Assembly (NCBI GenBank): GCA_031253995.1
Contig: JAIRVG010000067.1
Span: 1 to 56,656 of the forward strand
DNA length: 56,656 nt
DNA from: Paucimonas sp.
GTDB lineage: Bacteria > Pseudomonadota > Gammaproteobacteria > Pseudomonadales > Pseudomonadaceae
Reading direction: 5' to 3'
A model generated the notes under the pieces. The model worked only from the letters and a program-made list of their open reading frames with translations. It was not told the DNA's origin and did not search any database. Position numbers and translations under genes: made by a program. Below are positions 31,886-39,799 of the stretch, one piece after another; position 1 is the stretch's first letter, and each line of letters starts with the position of its first letter.

Positions 31886-34744
31886 ATGGCATTGAAATCC
31901 CCCGCGTTTCGCAAGAAGTTCCCGTTGCTGGTCACCGGCGGTCTGCTGGCCCTGCAACCTCTGGCCACGTCGTATGTGGTGGCCGCCGAGCAGTACGACT
32001 GCCAGGTTTCCGCCTCCGGTGGATGGGACTGCAAGCCCAAGACCAGTGCTGCTGCCCTGCCACCACGCCCCGTGCATGACGGCGCCGCGGTCAGCTCGGG
32101 CAACGCCACGCCTGAACAGGCCGGTTCGGTCGAGGACACGGGCCCGCGCCCGGTCCTGGTCACCGAATCCAAGGGCCGTGGTCTGAAATCCCGCAGCCCC
32201 GACTACAGCCACCTCGACTGGGTCCCCCGCGAGAAGCTGACCGCCGCACAACTGGCCGAGACCGGTCCGTACTGCTCCGGCGCCTACATCGAGCCGACCC
32301 GTCCCGGCATGAACGACAACACGCCGAAGGACGAGTCGCCGACCTTCCTCGGCGCCAAGGTCTCCCGCTACCAGCAGGAACAGCAGATCGCCACCCTCGC
32401 CGGTGACGTGGTCATGCGCCAGGGCAGCATGCAGGCCGAGGCCGACGAGGCCAACCTGTACCAGGCCGAGAACCGTGGCGAGCTGGTCGGCAACGTGAAG
32501 ATCCGCGACAACGGCTCGCTGGTGGTCGGCGACCGTGCCGAGATCCAGCTCGACACCGGCGAAGCGCAGGTCGACAACGCCGAGTACGTGATGCACAAGT
32601 CGCGTATCCGCGGCAACGCGCTGTACGCCAAGCGTTCCGAGAACGCCATCATCCGTCTGAAGGACGGTACGTACACCACCTGTGAGCCGAACAGCAACGC
32701 CTGGCAGCTCAAGGGCAACAACATCACCCTGAACCCGGCCACCGGCTTCGGTACCGCGACCAACGTCACCCTGCGGGTCAAGGATATTCCGGTGCTCTAC
32801 ACGCCGTATATCTACTTCCCGATCGACGACCGTCGCCAGTCCGGCTTCCTGCCGCCGTCGTTCAGCACCAGCAGTGACACCGGCTTCATGCTGGTCACGC
32901 CTTACTACTTCAACCTTGCGCCGAACTACGACGCCACCCTTTATCCACGCTACATGGCCAAGCGCGGCCTGTTGATGGAAGGTGAGTTCCGCTACCTGAC
33001 CAAGTCCAGCGAAGGACAGTTCGGTGGCGCCTGGCTGAATGACAAGGACGACGATCGCAAGAAACAGACCGACTACCAGGACCAGCGCTGGATGGTCAAC
33101 TGGCAGCACAAGGGTGGTCTGGACGAGCGCCTGATGACTGAAGTCGACTACACCGACATCAGCGATCCGTTCTACTTCCAGGACCTCGAAAGCGATCAGA
33201 TCGGCGTCGAGAGCCGCGATTTCCTCAACCAGCAAGGCAAGCTGACCTATCGTGGCGACTCCTATGTTGCCGGCCTGAACCTGCACGCCTACGAGATGGC
33301 GACGATCTCGCAGATCACGCCATACGATCGCCTGCCCCAGATCACCCTTGACGGAACGCTCCCATTCCATCCGGGCGGTCTTGACTTCAGCTACTCCACC
33401 GAAGCTGTCCGCTTTGATCGCAACTTGAAAAACGATCTGGTGTTTGACAAGGACGGCAACCCGGACCTCTCCGCCGGTGTTGTGCTGGATCCTCTGGGTA
33501 ACGTCATTGGAGGCAAACGCCTCGACGAAAACGTCTTCGGCGTAGCCCGTGCAAACGGCACCCGCCTTAATGCCGCGCCGCAAATCAGCCTGCCACTGAC
33601 CGCCAACTACGGCTACCTGACCCCGTCGATCAAGTACGTGACTACTCACTACGATCTCGACCTGGATGGCAAAGGCAAGAATGACATTGCGTTGGCGAAG
33701 GCGAGGGGCGACACGGAAACCCTGCGCCTGCAGGGTGACTACAGCAGTTCGCAGTCCCGCAACGTACCTATCTTCAGCGTGGACAGCGGCCTCTACTTCG
33801 ACCGCGCCACCCAGTGGTTCGGCAAGAACTACAACCAGACGCTCGAACCGCGGCTCTACTACCTCTATGTGCCTTACAAGGACCAGAGCGATATCCCGCT
33901 GTTCGACACAGGCGAGTCCACGTTCAACTACTCCTCGCTGTTCCGTGACAACCGCTTCGTGGGTACTGATCGCATCGGCGACGAAAACAAACTGTCGCTG
34001 GGCGTGACCAACCGCTGGATCGAGGAAAACGGCTTCGAGCGTCAGCGCTTCAGCATTGGCCAGGCGGTGTACTTCAAGGATCGCAAGGTCCAGTTGCCAG
34101 GTATCGACTACCGTACCCGCATGGACGCGCAATCCGACGTCTCGCCGTATGCGCTGGAATACGAGTACCGCTTCAACCGCGACTGGCGCTTCAATTCCGA
34201 CTTCAACTGGGACCCGGACAGCCGCAGCACCCGCTCGGGCAGCGCGATGTTCCACTACCAGCCTGAAGACAACGTGAACAAGGTCGTCAACCTGGGCTAC
34301 CGCTATCGCAATGACACCATCTCCTACAACAGCACTACCGGCCAGTGGCAGGTAGGCGGCGGGGATTACGGTCAGCCAGGCGATGTGAACTACGTCAAGG
34401 ACTACTACAAGATCCAGCAGCATGACTTCTCGGTCATGTGGCCGATCGTTCCGCAGTGGACCGCGATTGCACGCTGGCAGCACGACTACAACCGCAACCG
34501 TACCCTGGAAGCCTTCGGTGGTTTCGAGTACGACAACTGCTGCTGGAAGCTGCGTCTGATCAACCGCTACTGGGTTGACTACGACGACTTCAGCCAGGCA
34601 ACTCCGCAAAACGAAAAAGGCGACCACGGTGTCTTCCTGCAGATCGTGCTGAAAGGCCTCGGTGGCGTGGTGGGCAACAAGGTCGAGAGTTTCCTCGATC
34701 AAGGCATTCAAGGTTACCGTACACGTGAAGACCAAGCTTATTGA
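31886..34744 (+). CDS. lptD: LPS-assembly outer-membrane protein LptD
   Basis: Inserts lipopolysaccharide into the outer leaflet as part of the LptDE translocon. The 952-residue protein has a signal peptide, a pseudomonad-type N-terminal extension, an OstA jellyroll (about 150-270) and a C-terminal beta barrel. The four cysteines of the disulfide pattern are present: C39 and C49 in DCQVSASGGWDC, and the pair C885-C886 in YDNCCWK. The start MALKSPAFRKKF begins a normal signal sequence; the 17 extra codons upstream have no support. surA overlaps its 3' end by 20 bp, so the chaperone that folds LptD is made from the same message. Confidence 0.95.
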   Translation: MALKSPAFRKKFPLLVTGGLLALQPLATSYVVAAEQYDCQVSASGGWDCKPKTSAAALPPRPVHDGAAVSSGNATPEQAGSVEDTGPRPVLVTESKGRGLKSRSPDYSHLDWVPREKLTAAQLAETGPYCSGAYIEPTRPGMNDNTPKDESPTFLGAKVSRYQQEQQIATLAGDVVMRQGSMQAEADEANLYQAENRGELVGNVKIRDNGSLVVGDRAEIQLDTGEAQVDNAEYVMHKSRIRGNALYAKRSENAIIRLKDGTYTTCEPNSNAWQLKGNNITLNPATGFGTATNVTLRVKDIPVLYTPYIYFPIDDRRQSGFLPPSFSTSSDTGFMLVTPYYFNLAPNYDATLYPRYMAKRGLLMEGEFRYLTKSSEGQFGGAWLNDKDDDRKKQTDYQDQRWMVNWQHKGGLDERLMTEVDYTDISDPFYFQDLESDQIGVESRDFLNQQGKLTYRGDSYVAGLNLHAYEMATISQITPYDRLPQITLDGTLPFHPGGLDFSYSTEAVRFDRNLKNDLVFDKDGNPDLSAGVVLDPLGNVIGGKRLDENVFGVARANGTRLNAAPQISLPLTANYGYLTPSIKYVTTHYDLDLDGKGKNDIALAKARGDTETLRLQGDYSSSQSRNVPIFSVDSGLYFDRATQWFGKNYNQTLEPRLYYLYVPYKDQSDIPLFDTGESTFNYSSLFRDNRFVGTDRIGDENKLSLGVTNRWIEENGFERQRFSIGQAVYFKDRKVQLPGIDYRTRMDAQSDVSPYALEYEYRFNRDWRFNSDFNWDPDSRSTRSGSAMFHYQPEDNVNKVVNLGYRYRNDTISYNSTTGQWQVGGGDYGQPGDVNYVKDYYKIQQHDFSVMWPIVPQWTAIARWQHDYNRNRTLEAFGGFEYDNCCWKLRLINRYWVDYDDFSQATPQNEKGDHGVFLQIVLKGLGGVVGNKVESFLDQGIQGYRTREDQAY

Positions 34745-36041
34745 TTGTCTGCGCCCGCTGATGCTGGGCGCTGTATTGCTGAGCAGCACCGCGCACGCCG
34801 CGGTGCAGACCCTGGACAAGATCGTCGCCATCGTCGACAACGACGTGGTCATGCAGAGCCAACTGGACCAGCGCGTCCATGAGGTCCAGCAGACCATCGC
34901 CAAGCGCGGCGGCGCCGTACCACCGGCCAGCGTGCTCGACCAGCAGGTGCTGGAACGCCTGATCGTCGAGAACCTGCAACTGCAGATCGGCGAACGTTCC
35001 GGCATCCGCATCACCGACGAAGAACTGAACCAGGCCATCGGCACCATTGCCCAGCGCAACAACATGAGCCTGGAGCAGTTCCGTGCCGCCCTGGCCCATG
35101 ACGGCCTGTCCTTCGACGACGCTCGCGAGCAGGTACGCCGCGAGATGGTCATCAGCCGCGTGCGCCAGCGCCGCGTCGCCGAGCGTATCCAGGTGTCCGA
35201 GCAGGAAGTGAAGAACTTCCTCGCCTCCGACCTGGGCAAGATGCAGCTGTCGGAAGAATTCCGCCTGGCCAACATCCTGATCCCGACCCCGGAAAGCGCC
35301 AGTTCCTCGGCTATCCAGGCGGCAGCCCGCCAGGCTGGCGAGATCTACCAGCAGCTGAAACAGGGTGCCGACTTCGCCCAGCTGGCAATCGCCCGCTCGG
35401 CCAGCGAGACCGCACTGGAAGGCGGCGAGATGGGCTGGCGCAAGGCGGCCCAGTTGCCACCTCCGTTCGACCGCATGCTCAGCTCCATGGCAGTGGGTGA
35501 TGTCACCGAGCCTGTCCGTACCCCGGGCGGCTTCATCATCCTCAAGCTGCAAGAGAAGCGTGGCGGCCAGACCCAACTGCGCGACGAAGTCCATGTGCGC
35601 CACATCCTGATCAAGCCAAGCGAAATCCGCAGCGAAGCCGAGACCAAGGTACTCGCCCAGCGCCTGTACGATCGCATCCAGGCCGGCGAAGACTTTGCCG
35701 AGCTGGCGAAGAGCTTCTCGGAAGACCCGGGCTCCGCACTCAACGGCGGCGACCTGAACTGGATCGACCCGAACGCCCTGGTGCCGGAGTTCCGCGAAGT
35801 CATGGCCAACGCGCCGCAAGGCCAGGTGAGCAAGCCGTTCAAGACCCAGTACGGCTGGCATGTGCTGGAAGTCCTTGGCCGTCGCGCCACCGACAGCACC
35901 GCCCAGGCCCGTGAACAACAGGCCCTGACCGTACTGCGCAACCGCAAGTACGATGAAGAGCTGCAAAGCTGGCTGCGTCAGATCCGCGACGAAGCCTACG
36001 TGGAAATCAAGCTTCCTGGCGCCGAACAGGCCGCCCAGTGA
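34725..36041 (+). CDS. surA: Periplasmic chaperone and peptidyl-prolyl isomerase SurA
   Basis: Escorts outer-membrane proteins such as LptD through the periplasm. The 438-residue protein has a signal peptide (ending THAHA-like TAHAA, about 22), a SurA_N chaperone region with IVAIVDNDVVMQSQLDQRV, and two parvulin domains (about 180-280 and 290-390). A C-terminal helix completes it. GTG at 34725 (VKTKLIDCLRP) is chosen: it matches the N-terminus typical of Pseudomonas SurA and has AAGG about 10 bp upstream. It overlaps lptD by 20 bp and pdxA by 4 bp. Confidence 0.93.
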   Translation: MKTKLIDCLRPLMLGAVLLSSTAHAAVQTLDKIVAIVDNDVVMQSQLDQRVHEVQQTIAKRGGAVPPASVLDQQVLERLIVENLQLQIGERSGIRITDEELNQAIGTIAQRNNMSLEQFRAALAHDGLSFDDAREQVRREMVISRVRQRRVAERIQVSEQEVKNFLASDLGKMQLSEEFRLANILIPTPESASSSAIQAAARQAGEIYQQLKQGADFAQLAIARSASETALEGGEMGWRKAAQLPPPFDRMLSSMAVGDVTEPVRTPGGFIILKLQEKRGGQTQLRDEVHVRHILIKPSEIRSEAETKVLAQRLYDRIQAGEDFAELAKSFSEDPGSALNGGDLNWIDPNALVPEFREVMANAPQGQVSKPFKTQYGWHVLEVLGRRATDSTAQAREQQALTVLRNRKYDEELQSWLRQIRDEAYVEIKLPGAEQAAQ

Positions 36042-37027
36042 AACCGCAGCGCTTCGCCCTCACCCCCGGCGAACCCGCAGGCATAGGTCCCGACCTGTGC
36101 CTGCTGCTCGCCTCGCAAGCCCAGCCCCATCCCCTGATCGCCATCACCAGCCGTGACCTGCTCGCCGAGCGGGCCGCGCAGCTGGGGGTGGCCGTCAGCC
36201 TGCTGCCGGTCACCCCGGCGGCCTTTCCCGACAAGCCTGCGCCCGCCGGCAGCCTGTATGTCTGGGACACGCCGCTGGCAAACAAGGCCGTGGCGGGCAC
36301 GCTGGACAAGGCCAATGCCGCCTTCGTCCTGGAAACCCTCACCCGCGCCGGACAAGGCTGTCTGGACGGGCATTTCGCCGGCATGATCACCGCCCCTGTG
36401 CACAAGGGCGTGATCAATGAAAGCGGCATCGCTTTCTCCGGCCACACCGAATTCCTCGCCGAACTGACCCACACCGCCCAGGTGGTCATGATGCTCGCCA
36501 CCCGTGGCCTGCGCGTGGCCCTGGTCACCACCCACCTGCCCCTGCGCGACGTGGCCGATGCCATCACCGTCGAGCGCCTGGAGCGGGTCACGCGGATCCT
36601 GCATGCCGACCTGCAACAGAAGTTCGGCATCGCCCGGCCGCGGATCCTGGTCTGCGGGCTCAACCCGCATGCCGGCGAAGGCGGTCACCTGGGGCGCGAG
36701 GAAATCGACATCATCGAGCCGACGCTGGAGCGCCTGCGCGCCGAAGGCATGGACCTGCGCGGCCCGTTGCCGGCCGATACCCTGTTTACCCCCAAATATC
36801 TGGAGCACTGCGACGCAGTGCTGGCGATGTACCACGACCAGGGCCTGCCCGTGCTCAAGTTCAAGGGCTTTGGCGCCGCGCTGAATGTCACCCTCGGCCT
36901 GCCGATCATCCGCACCTCGGTGGATCACGGCACCGCCCTGGACCTTGCCGGTACCGGCAGGATCGACACCGGCAGCCTGCAGGTCGCCCTGGAAACCGCC
37001 TACCAGATGGCCGAGACCCGACTATGA
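36038..37027 (+). CDS. pdxA: 4-hydroxythreonine-4-phosphate dehydrogenase
   Basis: Oxidises 4-phosphohydroxy-threonine in the DXP-dependent route to pyridoxal phosphate. The 329-residue protein begins with LTPGEPAGIGPDL and has HTEFLAE, GLNPHAGEGGHLGREEID and YHDQGLPVLKFKGFG, the zinc- and substrate-binding segments of PdxA. The start is GTG in the overlap GTGA with the surA stop. The order surA-pdxA-rsmA-apaG-apaH is conserved in gammaproteobacteria. Confidence 0.96.
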   Translation: MKPQRFALTPGEPAGIGPDLCLLLASQAQPHPLIAITSRDLLAERAAQLGVAVSLLPVTPAAFPDKPAPAGSLYVWDTPLANKAVAGTLDKANAAFVLETLTRAGQGCLDGHFAGMITAPVHKGVINESGIAFSGHTEFLAELTHTAQVVMMLATRGLRVALVTTHLPLRDVADAITVERLERVTRILHADLQQKFGIARPRILVCGLNPHAGEGGHLGREEIDIIEPTLERLRAEGMDLRGPLPADTLFTPKYLEHCDAVLAMYHDQGLPVLKFKGFGAALNVTLGLPIIRTSVDHGTALDLAGTGRIDTGSLQVALETAYQMAETRL

Positions 37028-37827
37028 CCGAGCAATACCAACACCGGGCGCGCAAGCGCTTCGGTCAGAACTTCCTGCACGACGCTGGCGTGATCGACCG
37101 CATCCTGCGGGCCATCAACGCCAAGGCCGGCGAGCACATCCTCGAAATCGGCCCCGGCCAGGGCGCCCTGACCGAGGGCGTGCTGGGCAGCGGCGCGCAA
37201 CTGGACGTGGTCGAGCTGGACAAGGACCTGGTGCCGATCCTCAACCGGCAGTTCGCCAGCCGCGACAACTTCCGCCTGCACCAGGGCGATGCGCTGAAAT
37301 TCGACTTCACCACCCTCGGCGCCGCACCGCGCTCGCTGCGAGTGGTCGGCAACCTGCCGTACAACATCTCCACGCCGCTGATTTTCCACCTGCTGGACAA
37401 TGCCGAGCTGATCCGCGACATGCACTTCATGCTGCAGAAGGAAGTGGTCGAGCGTCTGGCAGCGGGTCCTGGTGGTGGTGATTGGGGCCGCCTGTCGATC
37501 ATGGTGCAGTACCACTGCCGCGTGGAACACCTGTTCAACGTCGGCCCCGGTGCGTTCAATCCGCCACCGAAGGTCGACTCGGCGATCGTCCGCCTGGTAC
37601 CTCACGAGGTCCTGCCGTTCCCGGCCAAGGACCACCGCCTGCTCGAACGCATCGTCCGCGAAGCGTTCAACCAGCGCCGCAAGACCCTGCGCAACACCCT
37701 GAAGGCCCTGCTCGACAGCCAGGCCATCGAAGCCGCCGGCGTCGACGGCAGCCTGCGTCCCGAGCAACTCGACCTGGCCGCCTTCGTCCGTCTCGCGGAC
37801 AAGCTCGCCGAACAGTCCGCCAAGTGA
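37024..37827 (+). CDS. rsmA: 16S rRNA dimethyladenosine transferase
   Basis: Dimethylates A1518 and A1519 in the 3' hairpin of 16S rRNA during small-subunit maturation (also called KsgA). The 267-residue protein has GQNFLHDAGVIDRI, the SAM-binding motif EIGPGQGALTEGVL and the catalytic GNLPYNIST. It overlaps the pdxA stop by 4 bp (ATGA). A GC hairpin without U-tract (about 37838-37862) lies just after its stop, before apaG. Confidence 0.96.
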   Translation: MTEQYQHRARKRFGQNFLHDAGVIDRILRAINAKAGEHILEIGPGQGALTEGVLGSGAQLDVVELDKDLVPILNRQFASRDNFRLHQGDALKFDFTTLGAAPRSLRVVGNLPYNISTPLIFHLLDNAELIRDMHFMLQKEVVERLAAGPGGGDWGRLSIMVQYHCRVEHLFNVGPGAFNPPPKVDSAIVRLVPHEVLPFPAKDHRLLERIVREAFNQRRKTLRNTLKALLDSQAIEAAGVDGSLRPEQLDLAAFVRLADKLAEQSAK

Positions 37828-37930
37828 CAACCGGCATGGCCGGCCTCCCTGTGAGGCTGGCCTGCTGCCATCCCCATGGCCTAGACTGACCCTCACATTG
37901 CAGCATCCGTTCGTCTCGAAGGCTTTTCGC

Positions 37931-38311
37931 ATGTCCGATCCCCTGTACCAGGTCGACGTCAGCGTCGTCACCCGCTTCCTCCCGGAGCAGTCGCAACCCG
38001 AAAACGACCGCTACGCCTTTGCCTACACCATCACCGTCAGCAACAACGGCAGCGTTGCTGCCAAGCTCATGTCGCGCCACTGGGTGATCACCCACGGCAA
38101 CGGCAAGGTGGAAGAAGTGCGCGGCGATGGCGTCGTCGGTGAACAACCGCTCATCGCACCCGGTCAAAGCCATACCTACAGCAGCGGCGCGGTGCTCTCG
38201 TGCAAGGTTGGCACCATGGAAGGCAGTTACCAGATGTTCGCCCAGGACGGAACGCGGTTCGAAGCCGATATCGCGCCCTTCCGCCTCGCCGTACCCGGGG
38301 CCCTGCACTGA
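37931..38311 (+). CDS. apaG: Co2+/Mg2+ efflux-associated protein ApaG
   Basis: Small fibronectin III-like protein of uncertain role, genetically linked to ApaH. The 126-residue protein has the family signatures RYAFAYTITVSNNG, SRHWVITHGNGKVEEVRGDGVVGEQP and SGAVLSCKVGTMEGSYQM. The ATG at 37931 is selected at MSDPLYQVDV; TAGACT (37882-37887) stands 43 bp upstream. The stop shares one base with the apaH start. Confidence 0.93.
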   Translation: MSDPLYQVDVSVVTRFLPEQSQPENDRYAFAYTITVSNNGSVAAKLMSRHWVITHGNGKVEEVRGDGVVGEQPLIAPGQSHTYSSGAVLSCKVGTMEGSYQMFAQDGTRFEADIAPFRLAVPGALH

Positions 38312-39156
38312 TGGCGACCTATGCCGTCGGCGACCTTCAGGGCTGCCTCGACCCGCTCAAGTGCCTGCTGGAGCGGGTCAGGTTCGACCCAGCCGTCGAT
38401 CGCCTGTGGCTGGTCGGCGACCTGGTCAACCGTGGTCCGCAGTCCCTGGAAACCCTGCGCTACCTGTACGCCATGCGCGACTCGCTGGTCTGCGTGCTGG
38501 GCAACCATGACCTGCACCTGCTGGCGGTCTGGCACAACATCGAGCGCCTGAAGAAGAGCGATACCCTGCGCGAGATCATCGAGGCGCCGGACGCCCCCCT
38601 GTTGATGGACTGGCTGCGCCGGCAGAAACTCCTGCATTTCGACGAAACCCGTGGCGCCGTGCTGGTGCATGCCGGCCTCCCGCCGCAATGGACCCTGGGC
38701 AAGGCCCTGGGGCATGCCGCGGAAGTCGAGGAAGTGCTGCGCGACGACTTGCGTCTCAAGCAGTACCTGGACGGCATGTACGGCAACGAACCGGCCAAGT
38801 GGAACAAGGACCTGGCCGGCGTGGAGCGCCTGCGGGTCATCACCAACTACTTCACCCGCATGCGCTTCTGCACCGCCGAAGGCAAGCTCGACCTCAAGGG
38901 CAAGGAAGGCGCCGACACCGCCCCGCCCGGCTACAAGCCCTGGTTCGCGCACAAGGACCGGCGCTCGCGGCACGTGAAGATCATCTTCGGCCACTGGGCG
39001 GCCCTCGAAGGGCGCTGCAACGTGCCCAACGTGTTCGCCCTCGACACCGGTTGCGTCTGGGGCGGGGCCATGACCCTGATGAATGTCGACAGCGGCGAAC
39101 TGCATCGCTGCGAATGCACTGACAAGGGGACCCCGGAGGACGCGGCAAAGGGCTAG
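38311..39156 (+). CDS. apaH: Symmetrical bis(5'-nucleosyl)-tetraphosphatase ApaH
   Basis: Cleaves Ap4A to two ADP and removes Np4A caps from RNA. The 281-residue metallophosphatase has GDLQGCLDPL (7-16), GDLVNRGPQSLETL and GNHDLH, the complete metal-binding set, and a C-terminal GHWAALEGR. Its start codon overlaps the apaG stop by one base (TGATG). Confidence 0.96.
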   Translation: MATYAVGDLQGCLDPLKCLLERVRFDPAVDRLWLVGDLVNRGPQSLETLRYLYAMRDSLVCVLGNHDLHLLAVWHNIERLKKSDTLREIIEAPDAPLLMDWLRRQKLLHFDETRGAVLVHAGLPPQWTLGKALGHAAEVEEVLRDDLRLKQYLDGMYGNEPAKWNKDLAGVERLRVITNYFTRMRFCTAEGKLDLKGKEGADTAPPGYKPWFAHKDRRSRHVKIIFGHWAALEGRCNVPNVFALDTGCVWGGAMTLMNVDSGELHRCECTDKGTPEDAAKG

Positions 39157-39159
39157 AAT
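39154..39159 (+). promoter_or_regulatory. Candidate -10 element of glpE
   Basis: TAGAAT overlaps the apaH stop codon and ends 29 bp before the glpE ATG. No clear -35. Confidence 0.35.
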
Positions 39160-39188
39160 GCCCCGTCATTGTTGAAGGAACCGCCCCC

Positions 39189-39518
39189 ATGAGCGAATTC
39201 AAGCGCATCCCTCCGGAGCAGGCCCAGGCCCTGCGCGAACAAGGTGCGGTCGTGGTCGACATTCGCGACCCGCAAGCCTACGCCAACGGCCACATCACCG
39301 GCTCCAGCCACCTGGACAACCACACGGTGGCCGACTTCATCCGCAACGCCGACCTCGACGCCCCGACCGTGGTGGTCTGCTACCACGGCAACTCCAGCCA
39401 GAGCGCTGCGGCCTACCTGGTCAGCCAGGGTTTCTCGGACGTCTACAGCCTCGACGGCGGCTTCGAGCTGTGGCGCGGCACCTTCCCCGCGGAAACCAGC
39501 CAGGGAACCGCAGAATAA
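39189..39518 (+). CDS. glpE: Thiosulfate sulfurtransferase GlpE
   Basis: Single-domain rhodanese that moves sulfane sulfur from thiosulfate to cyanide or thiol acceptors. The 109-residue protein has C64 in the active loop CYHGNSSQ, and the rhodanese start DIRDPQAYANGHITGS. Length matches E. coli GlpE (108). It follows apaH after 32 bp but with its own -10-like element. Confidence 0.9.
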   Translation: MSEFKRIPPEQAQALREQGAVVVDIRDPQAYANGHITGSSHLDNHTVADFIRNADLDAPTVVVCYHGNSSQSAAAYLVSQGFSDVYSLDGGFELWRGTFPAETSQGTAE

Positions 39519-39534
39519 TTTTTTCCAGCCCCGC

Positions 39535-39555
39535 AGCCCGCGTCCCACGCGGGCT
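39535..39555. terminator. Perfect hairpin after glpE
   Basis: AGCCCGCGT-CCC-ACGCGGGCT, a 9-bp stem with a 3-nt loop, 17 bp after the glpE stop. A T-run precedes rather than follows it, so it is not a classical terminator; it may be a pause or mRNA-protecting stem. Confidence 0.5.
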
Positions 39556-39604
39556 CGCGCCAGACCGGACGAACGGTCATGGCGATCTATTCGGTCATCC
39601 GCCC

Positions 39605-39634
39605 TTGACCTCCCGGATTACCAACTATCCTTAA
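39605..39634 (+). promoter_or_regulatory. Candidate sigma-S promoter of the prkA operon
   Basis: CTATCCTTAA (39625-39634) differs at one base from the sigma-S -10 consensus CTATACTTAA. A TTGACC lies 15 bp upstream of its hexamer. It predicts a leader of about 160 nt with two hairpins (39661-39674 and 39721-39741). The E. coli yeaGH operon is RpoS-dependent, which agrees. Confidence 0.5.
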
Positions 39635-39720
39635 GCCCAGGCCATCCAAAAAAGGGGAGAGCCGGTACACCGGCGTGCGGGTCATCGGTAGCGATTTCAA
39701 GGTGTTCTGGGGGGTATACA

Positions 39721-39741
39721 GCAATCGTCCATCCCGATTGC
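39721..39741 (+). repeat. Hairpin in the prkA leader
   Basis: GCAATCG and CGATTGC pair around a 7-nt loop, 59 bp before prkA. Together with GCCGG-TACA-CCGGC (39661-39674) it makes the predicted leader structured. No riboswitch family was recognised. Confidence 0.4.
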
Positions 39742-39799
39742 ATGCCAGCATCAGCTGACTGATCCGGCGTCGGCTCCACGTATCGAGCGAGGTGACGTC

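Noticed and set aside
31802..35275. 1157-codon open frame on the minus strand opposite lptD and surA
   Set aside because: It is a by-product of high GC codon usage opposite two certain genes; the product has no recognisable domain, signal or ribosome site.
37838..37862. Terminator after rsmA
   Set aside because: The GC hairpin has one mismatch and no U-tract; the operon probably continues into apaG.
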